Assembly (NCBI GenBank): GCA_945897075.1
Contig: CAMDEX010000035.1
Location: 1 to 33,995 of the forward strand
Source: Litorilinea aerophila
GTDB lineage: Bacteria; Chloroflexota; Anaerolineae; Caldilineales; Caldilineaceae
Reading direction: 5' to 3'
DNA length: 33,995 bases
Positions 1 through 7,920 of this stretch are shown here, one piece after another; the first letter of the stretch is position 1; every line of letters begins with the position of its first letter. The notes beneath the pieces were generated by a model. The model saw only the letters and a program-made list of their open reading frames with translations, made no database searches and was not told the origin of the DNA. The position numbers and the translations under genes are program-made.

Positions 1-373
1 ACGCAATATCCACTTGATCGCCACAGGCGGCGACCTGCACTGGGAGAACCAGGTCTTTCTCGGCCCATTGGCAGTCGCCACCTTGCGCAAGATCAATGCC
101 AACTTGACGATCCTGGCGACAACCGGCCTCTCACTGAGCAAAGGGCTAAGTAACCGCAACATCAGCGAGGCCGAAGTCAAGCGCGCCATGATTGAGGCCA
201 GCGATAGGGTCATCCTGGTCATGGACAGCAGCAAGATGAACAAACACACGCTGGCCACCGTGGGGCCGGTAGAGGCGATCCAGATGTTAGTCACCGATGC
301 TGGCCTCTCCGCTGACGACCGTACAGCGATTGTCGCGCGCGGTGTCGAAGTTGTGATTGCCAACGAGCGTTGA
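1..373 (+). CDS. DeoR/GlpR-family transcriptional regulator, C-terminal part (cut by window start)
   Basis: The reading frame is open from the first bases and ends at TGA 371-373, leaving about 123 residues of the C-terminal effector-sensing (DeoRC) domain. Family-typical segments are visible: TGGDLHWEN, then LSKGLSNRNISEAEVKRAM, then the VMDSSKMNKHTLATVGPV block and a final LVTDAGLS (usually LITD). In this family the domain senses phosphorylated sugar intermediates and a winged helix at the N-terminus binds DNA; that N-terminal part lies outside the window. The TTG at 14 is not a real start because the frame continues upstream with family-like sequence. What it regulates cannot be told here. 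Confidence 0.88.
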   Translation, partial: RNIHLIATGGDLHWENQVFLGPLAVATLRKINANLTILATTGLSLSKGLSNRNISEAEVKRAMIEASDRVILVMDSSKMNKHTLATVGPVEAIQMLVTDAGLSADDRTAIVARGVEVVIANER

Positions 374-429
374 AAGTGCTGCAGCGAAAATCGTATATTT
401 TCTTGCAGGGGTTGGCAATGCTCTTTCAA

Positions 430-456
430 GGCAATTCTCGGCTACAGGGAATTGCC
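430..456. other. Small inverted repeat after the DeoR gene
   Basis: GGCAATTC (430-437) and GAATTGCC (449-456) form a perfect 8-bp stem with an 11-nt loop, 57 bases after the DeoR stop codon. No T-run follows, so it is a weak candidate for the end of that transcript. The rest of 374-580 shows nothing else beyond a possible -10 box. Confidence 0.3.
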
Positions 457-516
457 ACCAGAGCAGATATACACTCCAGAACGAAAGATCGGGCTGGGGT
501 TGCTTGAGAGATAGGG

Positions 517-522
517 TATAAT
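517..522 (+). promoter_or_regulatory. Possible -10 box (TATAAT) upstream of the first AAA/PD-(D/E)XK gene
   Basis: A consensus TATAAT sits about 60 bases before the start codon. No good -35 hexamer lies at 16-18 bp; TTGCTT at 500-505 is only 11 bp away. A strong ribosome binding site, GGGAGGG (567-573), precedes the ATG at 581 by 7 nt. Confidence 0.35.
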
Positions 523-580
523 TCTTGCACGCATTTTTGGGCGTGGGTTTAGTGCGGTTGCCAAGTGGGAGGGAAAGATC

Positions 581-2311
581 ATGCTCAAATTACCCTATGG
601 GGTTAGCAATTTTACCAAATTAGCCAAAGAAGAGTACTACTTTGTTGACCGCACTGCGTTTATCGCCCAATTAGAGCAGATGAACGAACCCTATCTCTTC
701 TATCTGCGCCCGCGCCGCTTTGGCAAGACGCTCTTTGTTTCCATGTTGCAAACTTATTATGGGCAAGAATATGCGGCACAGTTTGCCGATATCTTTGGCA
801 ACTATGCTATCGGGCAGAAGCCAACGCCACTGGCCAATCGCTATTTGGTCTTGAAACTAGATTTTAGCCGCATCAATACGCAAACCAGCGAAAGCACCTA
901 TCAGGAATTCCAAAATAACGTCAAGTTTGGTATTAAAGATTTTTTGACTGCGTATCCTTTCTGCTTTGCGCCAGAGGATGAAGCCTATATTTTAGCCGGT
1001 GAGAGTCCGACCGATCTCTTGAGCCGGCTTTTTAGCCAATTAAGACGGCGGCAGAGCGAAAAACAAACCGATCATAAAATTTACTTGTTGATTGATGAAT
1101 ATGACCACTTTGCCAACGAACTGGTGGCTTTTCGTTTGGAAGAATTCAAAACCAGCGTCAGTCGTAATGGCTTTGTCCGCAAATTTTATGAAAACATCAA
1201 AACCGCCACGGGCGATGGCGTGGTGGATCGCATCTTCATCACCGGTGTTTCGCCCTTGACGCTCGACAGCTTGACCAGCGGCTTTAACATTGGCAAACAT
1301 CTCAGCCTTGATATTCAGTTTCACAACATGCTGGGTTTTAGCGAACAAGAAGTCGCCGCGATTCTCACGGGTGTTGGGGTGGAAGAGAGCCGCTTGCCGG
1401 CTACACTGGCGGATCTGCGCCGCTGGTACAATGGCTATCTCTTCAACAGCAAAGCCCAAGCCAAGCTGTATAACCCCGATATGGCGCTTTATTTTGCTTC
1501 TGAATTTAGCCGCACCGGCGAATATCCCGAAGAATTGCTCGATACCAACATCGCCAGCGACTATGGCAAGCTGCGCGAACTCTTCCGGGTGGAGGGTCAG
1601 GAGGTGCAAAATCTGGCGGTACTCAACGAATTGATCACCGAAGGGCAGGTCTCGGCCCAGTTGACACGCCAATTTAGCTTTGAAAAGGATTTTACGCGTG
1701 ATGACCTGATCAGCCTCCTTTTTTACCTGGGCATCGTCACGATCAAAGCTGCCGAGCTGTCACGCTTTATCTTCGAGCCACCCAACTTTGTCATCACGCA
1801 GTTGTATTTCACCTACTTTCAACAAATCGTCCTGCGCCGCGCCGCTTTGCGCGCCGATGACCTGCGCATTTACGACCGCGTGCTCAAATTAGCACAAGAA
1901 AACGATATCGCCCCGTTGATCGAAGCGGTCGAATCAATTTTATTGCAGCTCTCCAACCGCTATGCCGTCGGCTTTGATGAGAAGTACGTCAAAGCTGTCT
2001 TTGCTTCGCTGCTCTATCCCACCCAGATTTACACGATATTCAGCGAATACGAAACTGAGCGCCGCTATGTTGATCTCCTGCTCACCCGCCGTCCACCGAT
2101 TGACCCCAATTATCAGTTCGCCTTTGAGCTAAAATATCTCAAACAGCAAGCTGCCGATCAACTGGAAACAGTGAAGGCGGCAGGGCTGACCCAGCTACAA
2201 AATTATCTGCGCCATGAAAAACTACAGGAACTCACTGACCTGCGCGCGTGGCTGGTGGTCTTTGTCGGGCCAAAGGCAGAGGTGGTAATGGCGGTGGAGA
2301 CGGGCGAGTAA
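581..2311 (+). CDS. AAA-ATPase-like protein with C-terminal PD-(D/E)XK nuclease-like domain (copy 1)
   Basis: The 576-residue protein has the architecture of the AAA-ATPase_like (PF09820) plus PDDEXK_9 (PF08011) family. The N-terminus LPYGVSNFTKLAKEEYYFVD is typical. A P-loop variant RPRRFGKT is at 43-50 and a Walker B LLIDEYD at 169-175. Near the C-terminus D498, E516 and K518 (D...FELK) fit a PD-(D/E)XK active site. The start is the ATG with GGGAGGG 7 nt upstream. The cellular role of this family is not established; it is often present in many copies per genome and has been linked by inference to mobile DNA or defence. It has no obvious functional tie to the sugar genes. Two further proteins of this general type lie in the window. 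Confidence 0.88.
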   Translation: MLKLPYGVSNFTKLAKEEYYFVDRTAFIAQLEQMNEPYLFYLRPRRFGKTLFVSMLQTYYGQEYAAQFADIFGNYAIGQKPTPLANRYLVLKLDFSRINTQTSESTYQEFQNNVKFGIKDFLTAYPFCFAPEDEAYILAGESPTDLLSRLFSQLRRRQSEKQTDHKIYLLIDEYDHFANELVAFRLEEFKTSVSRNGFVRKFYENIKTATGDGVVDRIFITGVSPLTLDSLTSGFNIGKHLSLDIQFHNMLGFSEQEVAAILTGVGVEESRLPATLADLRRWYNGYLFNSKAQAKLYNPDMALYFASEFSRTGEYPEELLDTNIASDYGKLRELFRVEGQEVQNLAVLNELITEGQVSAQLTRQFSFEKDFTRDDLISLLFYLGIVTIKAAELSRFIFEPPNFVITQLYFTYFQQIVLRRAALRADDLRIYDRVLKLAQENDIAPLIEAVESILLQLSNRYAVGFDEKYVKAVFASLLYPTQIYTIFSEYETERRYVDLLLTRRPPIDPNYQFAFELKYLKQQAADQLETVKAAGLTQLQNYLRHEKLQELTDLRAWLVVFVGPKAEVVMAVETGE

Positions 2312-2406
2312 CTTTGTTGAATAAACCTGGCTGACCCGCACGATTTGAAAGCGCCAAGCCGTAGGAAGGCCCAGGAACGAAAGAAAAAAGTGAATAGGAG
2401 GCTACC

Positions 2407-4011
2407 GTGACCACCCAACCCATCCCCAACCGCACATCCCTCGTCCCCCACTACACCTTTGCCGAAACGCTGGCCGAGCAGGAAGCCCAACTCAGGGTCA
2501 ACCCGCTCATGCAGCGGCTGCACGCGGCCCGGCAAGGCTACGCCGACGACCCGCATCGCCCGATCTATCACTACGTCAACCCCGAAAACACCCTCAACGA
2601 CCCCAACGGGCTTTGCTTCTGGCAGGGGCGCTGGCATCTCTTCTACCAGGCCTATCCCCCCGAAGATCCCCGCCAGCACTGGGGCCACGCGGTGAGCGAC
2701 GACCTCATCCACTGGCGCGACCTGCCCTACGCCATCTACCCCAACCCCGAAGAGTGCTGCTTCTCCGGCGCAACATTGGTCGAAGTGGAGCGGGTGATTG
2801 CCATCTACCACGGCACCAAAGTGGGCAATATGGTCGCCCTCTCCCATGACCCCCTGCTGCTCAACTGGGAAAAGTTGACCGGGCAGGCGGTGATCCCCAG
2901 CACCAACCCCGACGGCTCCGCCCTGCCCTACCGGGTCTTTGACCCCTGTATCTGGCAGAAGGAGGGCGTCTACTACTCACTTTCGGGCGGAACTCTGCCG
3001 CATGAAGCATCGGGCAAACGGCGCGCCGCCGACTTTCTGCTCAAGTCACACGATCTGGTGACGTGGGAGTATCTGCATCCCTTTGTCGAGGGCGATGTCT
3101 TTACGCTGACCGGCGACGACGGCGCTTGCCCCTATTTCTGGCCGATTGGCGACCGCCATCTCTTGCTCTTCTTCAGCCACATGAGCGGTGGACAGGCGTT
3201 GCTAGGCGACTACGACAAGGCACGCGACAAATTTGTCGTCACCGCCCAGCACAAGTTCAACTTTGGCGCCTTTCCGCCCGGCGGCGTCCATGCCCCGTCG
3301 GCCACACCCGACGGCAAAGGCGGCATCATCGCCATCTTCAACATGAACCCGGCCAAGCCAACCGTCGGCTGGGATCAGATCATGACCTTGCCGCGGCGGT
3401 TGACGCTGCTGGGGGACGACAAATTCGGGCGCGATGCGCTGGCGATAGAGCCGGCAGGCGACATTGAGTCCTTGCGCGGCGCGCAGCAGATTGTAGACGA
3501 AATGACGCTGCCCGCCAACCAGGAGATTGTGCTGGAAGGCATTGAGGGCAATGCCATCGAGATCAGCGCCGAGATCGAGACCAACGATGCACCGCTGGTC
3601 GAAATCAACGTACTGCGTTCGCCGGGCAAGGAAGAGTTCACGCGCGTTGCCTTTTACCGCACGCGCGGCTACCGCAACTGGGAGCGCTACACGGGCTGGG
3701 AACGTGACCAACTGGCCGCGGCCACCGACAGCCTGATTACCCTCGACTCGTCCTATTCATCAACCTTGCCCGATGTTCGTTCGCGTGCGCCAGAGACAGC
3801 GCCTGTCTATCTGGCCCCCGGCGAGCCACTGCATCTGCGCATCTTTGTGGACAAGAGTGTGGTCGAAGTTTTTGTCAACGGCAAGCAGTGCGTGGCGGTG
3901 CGCGTCTACCCTGGGCGCAGCGACAGCGTTGGGATCTCGTTGCGCGCCCAGGGCAAGGATGCGCTGCTGAAGGGGCTGGCTGTTTGGCAGATGCGGAATA
4001 TCTATCAATAA
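2407..4011 (+). CDS. GH32-family (fructan/sucrose hydrolase-like) protein with altered active-site motifs
   Basis: The 534-residue protein has the GH32 fold order: a five-bladed propeller with NDPNG at 64-68 (nucleophile D65), HLFYQAYP, the FSGATL block at 119-124 and a C-terminal beta-sandwich with the VDKSVVEVFVNG signature. Characterised members cleave beta-fructosides such as sucrose or levan. Two of the three acidic motifs deviate. The RDP motif reads FDP (178-180), keeping D179 but losing the arginine. The ECP motif reads ACP (240-242), so the acid/base glutamate is an alanine; D237 and D238 lie just before it. It may be a divergent subgroup with another acid/base, or a non-hydrolytic protein. 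There is no signal peptide, so a cytoplasmic location is likely. The start is GTG 2407 with AGGAG at 2396-2400. Confidence 0.85.
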   Translation: MTTQPIPNRTSLVPHYTFAETLAEQEAQLRVNPLMQRLHAARQGYADDPHRPIYHYVNPENTLNDPNGLCFWQGRWHLFYQAYPPEDPRQHWGHAVSDDLIHWRDLPYAIYPNPEECCFSGATLVEVERVIAIYHGTKVGNMVALSHDPLLLNWEKLTGQAVIPSTNPDGSALPYRVFDPCIWQKEGVYYSLSGGTLPHEASGKRRAADFLLKSHDLVTWEYLHPFVEGDVFTLTGDDGACPYFWPIGDRHLLLFFSHMSGGQALLGDYDKARDKFVVTAQHKFNFGAFPPGGVHAPSATPDGKGGIIAIFNMNPAKPTVGWDQIMTLPRRLTLLGDDKFGRDALAIEPAGDIESLRGAQQIVDEMTLPANQEIVLEGIEGNAIEISAEIETNDAPLVEINVLRSPGKEEFTRVAFYRTRGYRNWERYTGWERDQLAAATDSLITLDSSYSSTLPDVRSRAPETAPVYLAPGEPLHLRIFVDKSVVEVFVNGKQCVAVRVYPGRSDSVGISLRAQGKDALLKGLAVWQMRNIYQ

Positions 4012-4043
4012 GGGGCAGGGGCAGGCTCGCTTATTCATTCGAG

Positions 4044-4072
4044 TTGTTTGACCCTATTTGCCATGTTACAAT
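4044..4072 (+). promoter_or_regulatory. Promoter candidate giving a leaderless or near-leaderless transcript
   Basis: TTGTTT (4044-4049) and TACAAT (4067-4072) are separated by exactly 17 bp. Initiation 7-8 bp after the -10 box would fall at about 4079-4080, on the ATG at 4080. No Shine-Dalgarno sequence precedes that ATG. This supports 4080 over the ATG at 4071, which lies inside the -10 box. Confidence 0.5.
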
Positions 4073-4079
4073 GACCGTC

Positions 4080-5636
4080 ATGCTGCAAAAACTGCCCATC
4101 GGCGAACAATTCTTCGCCAATTTGCGCCAAAAAAATATGATCTACGTGGACAAAACCCGGCTCATCCACGAAATGATGAATGTCGGTAGTTTTGTCTTTT
4201 TGTCGCGCCCGCGCCGCTTCGGCAAATCGTTGTTAACCACGACGATCAAGGAGATTTGCCAGGGAAACCGCTCACTCTTTCAAGGATTGTGGATCGAAGA
4301 CAAAATCACTTGGCAGCCGTCGCCTGTCGTCTTAATCAATTTCAATGATGTCAGTTATCGGACACAATCGCTTGCGCAGGGTCTGATCGAGTATATAGAT
4401 GAATTAGCCAAAAATTTTGGTTTTGGGCTAGGTGAGGGGGATCATAAACAGAAGTTTCGTGAATTGCTACAGCGTCTTTCGGCGCAAGGGAAGATCACTC
4501 TCTTGATCGATGAATACGATAAGCCGATTACAGACCTGTTGGAAAAGAGCGCGGCGGTGCAAGAAAATGTTGACACGCTCAAGGATTTCTATTCCGTTCT
4601 TAAATCCTCGGTTGCTGAATATCTGCAATTCACCTTAATTACGGGTGTCTCGAAATATGGCAAAGTCTCCATCTTTTCCGAACTCAACAACCTGACTGAC
4701 ATTACGCTCGATCCACGCTTTGCCACCCTCTTGGGCTACACACAGACGGAATTGGAGCATTCTTTTGCCGGTTATATCGAGCGTCTGACGCAAACCTATC
4801 AGGTGAGCCGAGCGGAGCTCTTGGCGCAGATCGCCCTCTGGTACGATGGCTACTCGTGGGATGGTGCGCAGCGCGTCTATGCGCCTTTTTCAACCTTACT
4901 CTTTTTCGACCTGCAAAGCTTTGAAAATCACTGGTTTACCACGGGTACGCCTTCTTTCCTGATTAAACTTCTGCGACAAAAAAAGATCGCAGCCTACGAG
5001 TTAGAAAAGGTGACCGCCGACAGCACGCTGCTCAACAGCGCCGATGTCAATCAACTCAGCGCGCTCTCTCTGCTTTTTCAAACCGGCTATCTCACCGTAA
5101 AAAAGAGCGAGTCAGCCGTGACTGGAAGGACATTTGAGCTGGGGTATCCGAATTATGAGGTGACCCAAGCCTTCCAGCAACACCTGCTGGCCGACTATCT
5201 GGAAACCGACCTCGACCGCATCCAATCCAGTTTGCTGGTTGATTTTCAACAAACGCTGCGCACCAGAGATATTGACGGCTTTATCACCCTCCTCAAAGCA
5301 GTTTTCGCCACCATCCCCAGCCACCTCTTTTTGCCGCAAGAAGCCTACTATCACTCGATTGTCTATCTCATCCTGCGGCTGTTGGGCTTTACGATTGTGG
5401 CCGAACGCCTGACCAACATCGGGCGCATTGATGCGGTGCTGGAATTGAGCGATGTCGTCTATATTCTCGAATTTAAGATGAGCAGTGGAGAAGTGGCGTT
5501 GGAGCAAATCCGCACAATGCAGTACGCCCAAGCCTATCTGGGCGGCAGCAAAAACGTGATTCTGCTCGGCATTGCCTTTGACAAGGCCAGTCGCTCGATT
5601 GGCGATTGGCAGCACGAGGTGCTCCAGCGGCAGTAA
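4080..5636 (+). CDS. AAA-ATPase-like protein with C-terminal PD-(D/E)XK nuclease-like domain (copy 2)
   Basis: The 518-residue protein is related to the gene at 581 but clearly diverged. It starts MLQKLPIGEQFFANLR, the usual beginning of the PF09820 family. RPRRFGKS at 43-50 is the P-loop variant, LLIDEYD at 141-147 the Walker B, and D451, E464 and K466 (GRID...LEFK) the nuclease-like triad. The open frame extends back to 3888 inside the GH32 gene, but family similarity begins at 4080 and a promoter candidate ends just before it. ATG 4071 is an alternative start. It lies between an intact GH32-like gene and a decayed GH32 3' end, which suggests insertion or replacement at this site. The function of the family is unknown. 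Confidence 0.87.
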   Translation: MLQKLPIGEQFFANLRQKNMIYVDKTRLIHEMMNVGSFVFLSRPRRFGKSLLTTTIKEICQGNRSLFQGLWIEDKITWQPSPVVLINFNDVSYRTQSLAQGLIEYIDELAKNFGFGLGEGDHKQKFRELLQRLSAQGKITLLIDEYDKPITDLLEKSAAVQENVDTLKDFYSVLKSSVAEYLQFTLITGVSKYGKVSIFSELNNLTDITLDPRFATLLGYTQTELEHSFAGYIERLTQTYQVSRAELLAQIALWYDGYSWDGAQRVYAPFSTLLFFDLQSFENHWFTTGTPSFLIKLLRQKKIAAYELEKVTADSTLLNSADVNQLSALSLLFQTGYLTVKKSESAVTGRTFELGYPNYEVTQAFQQHLLADYLETDLDRIQSSLLVDFQQTLRTRDIDGFITLLKAVFATIPSHLFLPQEAYYHSIVYLILRLLGFTIVAERLTNIGRIDAVLELSDVVYILEFKMSSGEVALEQIRTMQYAQAYLGGSKNVILLGIAFDKASRSIGDWQHEVLQRQ

Positions 5637-5648
5637 GCTAAGGGGAAC

Positions 5649-5722
5649 TACAGTCTCAGGGTCTCGTTGCGCGGCCAGGGGAGGATTGCGTTTTTCAAGG
5701 GCCGGTTTTTTGGCAGATGTGG
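5649..5722 (+). pseudogene. Relic of the 3' end of a GH32 gene
   Basis: This stretch aligns with the last coding part of the GH32-like gene (3921-3996). By eye about 70 percent of bases match over roughly 75 columns, with one base missing. Read from 5649 it gives YSLRVSLRGQGRIAFFKG, matching DSVGISLRAQGKDALLKG of the intact gene. The one-base gap then breaks the frame before GGCAGATG, which is shared. No other part of a GH32 gene is present here. It is best explained as the leftover tail of a second GH32 gene. Beyond it, to about 5774, nothing is recognisable. Confidence 0.6.
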
Positions 5723-5774
5723 GGTGGCCATCAGACAAGCGACCTTCTTCTCTCTATTTGAAGCAGGCCGAAAT

Positions 5775-5803
5775 TTGCGCTAAGAGGTGAATTAATTTAG
5801 AAT
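5775..5803 (+). promoter_or_regulatory. Promoter candidate for the PhyH-LacI-transporter operon
   Basis: TTGCGC (5775-5780) and TAGAAT (5798-5803) are 17 bp apart; the -10 box matches the consensus at 5 of 6 bases and the -35 at 3 of 6. The predicted start point near 5810 lies inside the 30-bp palindrome, giving a leader of about 240 nt before the first ATG. Confidence 0.45.
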
Positions 5804-5830
5804 ATGACCGGTCACGTGACCGGTCATATT
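5801..5830. promoter_or_regulatory. Perfect 30-bp palindrome, probable operator
   Basis: The sequence equals its own reverse complement over all 30 bases. It is built from two copies of the self-complementary TGACCGGTCA (5805-5814 and 5817-5826) around a central CG, flanked by AATA and TATT. It overlaps the end of the -10 candidate and the expected start point, where a repressor would block transcription. LacI-family operators are palindromes with a central CG, and a LacI-type gene is second in this operon, so autoregulation is a reasonable inference. Two tandem 10-bp sites could also hold two dimers of another regulator. No T-run follows, which argues against a terminator. Confidence 0.6.
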
Positions 5831-5878
5831 CTACTCCACACAGTTGAATCTCACAGATACTGCTTGTAACCCGCCCTG

Positions 5879-5960
5879 AAAAGTCCCCGATACTTTACGT
5901 ATTGGCATGGCTGGAGCTTCGTCTACAGGCCCGCTGGGATAGAAAGTGCCGGGGACTTTT
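5879..5960. repeat. Inverted repeat in the leader (AAAAGTCCCCG ... CGGGGACTTTT)
   Basis: The left arm at 5879-5896 and the right arm at 5943-5960 are complementary at 16 of 18 positions, with an uninterrupted 11-bp outer part and a 46-nt loop. The right arm ends in CTTTTT. It lies in the expected 5' leader of the PhyH operon. It could be a small mobile palindromic element or an RNA structure affecting expression. Nothing else is recognised between 5961 and the ribosome binding site AAGGAG (6032-6037). Confidence 0.55.
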
Positions 5961-6048
5961 TCACCCCCCGTGGCGCAATCAGTTGCATGAAGAACTATTC
6001 TGAAGAGTAGATGCGAATTTGTTGCCTTAGTAAGGAGAAAACACCCAA

Positions 6049-6843
6049 ATGAGTAATGCACTGTCGCTGATCGCCTACCCTACCCTCGCCAGCCAGGTGC
6101 AGGCAATGGAAGAGGATGGCTATGCCTTTTTGCCGGGTCTGCTCAACGCGACGGAGATTGCGGAGCTGCGCGCAGCCATGGATCGCCTGGTGGCCATTCC
6201 AGCCAGCTATGATCGCGATGGCACCAGTGGCGGCTTTCTCAACAAGAGCATCAACAATGCCTTTAACCATGACCCGCTCTTTCTCTCCTATGTGGATCGA
6301 CCTGGCGTGGTCGAGATTGCCGAGACGATCCACGGCAACGATTGTCACATCATTGGCATGACCGCCTGGATGACTGGCCCCGGCCGCCCCGACCAGCAGC
6401 TACACGCCGATTGGCAGCCGCTTACTTTGCCCGCCGAGGTGATGAGCAACCCAGAGGTAAAAATCCCCATTTATATTTCTACGGCGCACTTCTACTTGGA
6501 CGATCTGGACGAAGAACTTGGCCCCACCCAATTTATCCCAGGCAGCCATCGCGCCGGGCGTGCACCAAAGGGTGATATGGAATATAAAGGGGTCGGCCCC
6601 AAGAACATCCTGTGCAAAGCTGGCGATGTGGTCATCTTCCGTTCGGAGGTCTGGCACCGCGGCACCGCCAACCGCAGCCAACGGGTGCGCTATCTGTTAC
6701 AGGTGCATTATGCCCAGCGCATGATCACGCAGAAATTCCCGCCCTATTTCAACCGCTTTCAATTTGATGAGACGATCCTGGCGCAGGCTACGCCACGCCA
6801 ACGCCGTTTGCTGGGCGATCACAAACAGTCGAACTACGATTGA
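6049..6843 (+). CDS. PhyH (phytanoyl-CoA dioxygenase) family Fe(II)/2-oxoglutarate oxygenase
   Basis: The 264-residue protein belongs to the PhyH family of non-haem iron oxygenases, which hydroxylate or demethylate small molecules using O2 and 2-oxoglutarate. The iron-binding residues are visible: H119-A-D121 in LHADW and H203 in VWHRG, with an arginine (R212 or R214) placed to bind 2-oxoglutarate. The intervening DDLDEELGPTQFIPGSHR block is typical. It has no signal peptide. It is first in an operon with a sugar-type ABC transporter and its stop codon overlaps the start of the LacI gene. Its substrate is unknown; oxidative tailoring of the imported compound is an inference. Confidence 0.88.
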   Translation: MSNALSLIAYPTLASQVQAMEEDGYAFLPGLLNATEIAELRAAMDRLVAIPASYDRDGTSGGFLNKSINNAFNHDPLFLSYVDRPGVVEIAETIHGNDCHIIGMTAWMTGPGRPDQQLHADWQPLTLPAEVMSNPEVKIPIYISTAHFYLDDLDEELGPTQFIPGSHRAGRAPKGDMEYKGVGPKNILCKAGDVVIFRSEVWHRGTANRSQRVRYLLQVHYAQRMITQKFPPYFNRFQFDETILAQATPRQRRLLGDHKQSNYD

Positions 6844-7871
6844 TGGTCAAGGCAAAGCGTAGCTTGGCCACCATGCGCGATGTGGCGGAACTGGCTGGCG
6901 TCTCGAAACAGACGGTTTCAGCGGTGCTAAACGGCAAACCAGGCATTACGGCTGAAACACAAGCGCGTATTTGGCAAGCCGTCGCTACGCTTGGCTACCA
7001 GCTCGACAATGTTGCCAGCAGTCTGCGCACCGGGCATACACGTACGATTGCGCTTCTGGTTTCCGACATTTCCAGCCCCTTTATTGGTCGGTTGGCAGTT
7101 GCTGTGGAGGAATATGCCTCTGCGGCCGGTTACAGTTTGGTACTGCACAACACCCATGACGATGTAGCGAGAGAGAGCAGGTATTTCACGGTTGCCGTCG
7201 AACGCAAAGTAGAGGGCGTGATCTTTATTGCGAGTGCTGACCAGAGCCCGGGGCTGGAACTGCTACGGGTACACGGCATCCCGGCGGTGGCGATTGACCG
7301 CATCCCCGACTCGTACAGCGGCCCGGCGGTCATGCTGGACAATGTTAAAACAGGACGTATAGCCGCCGAACACCTGCTGGGGCTGGGGCATGTACATCTG
7401 GCCCACATCAGTGCCCCTGCCAGCGTGCGCATGGCGCGTGATCGGTGGCAGGGCTTTCAAGAGGCGGTAGCTGCCCAGAGCGATCTGCCTTCACCCCTCA
7501 TCGAGATAGCCACTGGCTGGGATTATGCCGATGGCTTTCAGGCCATGCAGCATCTGCTGGCCGCTGGGAATCCGCTGACAGCTCTCTTTGCGGCTGGTGA
7601 TGCGCTGGCGATTGGCGCTATGCGCGCCATTCAGAGCGCTGGGTTGCACGTCCCGCAGCAGATCTCAGTCGTAGGGGTGGATGACATTGACAGCGCTGCC
7701 TATCAAAACCCGTCGCTGACAACGGTGCGCCAATCGATCACGGAATTGGCACAACTCAGCGTGCAGTTGTTGTTCGATCTGCTGGCTGGCAAAGAGCCAA
7801 TGCCATCAACAATTGTGATGGAGCCTGTTCTTGTTGTGCGCGCGTCTACGGCACTGGCGAGAGCAGGTTGA
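6843..7871 (+). CDS. LacI-family transcriptional regulator
   Basis: The 342-residue protein has an N-terminal LacI-type helix-turn-helix (TMRDVAELAGVSKQTVSAVL, about 10-29) and a hinge helix ending in SLRTG. A periplasmic-binding-protein-like sensor domain follows, with the usual GVIFIAS, AIDRIP and VVGVDDID landmarks. Such proteins repress sugar operons until an inducer binds. The ATG at 6843 overlaps the PhyH stop codon (TGATG), so translational coupling is likely; an upstream TTG at 6840 is less attractive. The palindrome at 5801-5830 upstream of the operon is the best candidate for its operator. Confidence 0.93.
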   Translation: MVKAKRSLATMRDVAELAGVSKQTVSAVLNGKPGITAETQARIWQAVATLGYQLDNVASSLRTGHTRTIALLVSDISSPFIGRLAVAVEEYASAAGYSLVLHNTHDDVARESRYFTVAVERKVEGVIFIASADQSPGLELLRVHGIPAVAIDRIPDSYSGPAVMLDNVKTGRIAAEHLLGLGHVHLAHISAPASVRMARDRWQGFQEAVAAQSDLPSPLIEIATGWDYADGFQAMQHLLAAGNPLTALFAAGDALAIGAMRAIQSAGLHVPQQISVVGVDDIDSAAYQNPSLTTVRQSITELAQLSVQLLFDLLAGKEPMPSTIVMEPVLVVRASTALARAG

Positions 7872-7920
7872 ACGAGAGGATTTTGTATTTAGTGTGCTTT
7901 TTTGCTAAAGGAGAAATAAA

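Noticed and set aside
1040-1672. Antisense open frames across the large genes (for example 1040-1672 and 2203-2847, minus strand)
   Set aside because: They mirror the codon structure of well-supported genes on the other strand, show no family features and have no ribosome binding sites.
3888-4079. Upstream extension of the second AAA/PD-(D/E)XK frame into the GH32 gene
   Set aside because: The extra residues are an out-of-frame reading of the GH32 C-terminus; family similarity and the promoter candidate both point to ATG 4080.
5801-5830. The 30-bp palindrome read as an intrinsic terminator for the upstream gene
   Set aside because: There is no T-run on either side and it overlaps a promoter candidate; an operator fits better.
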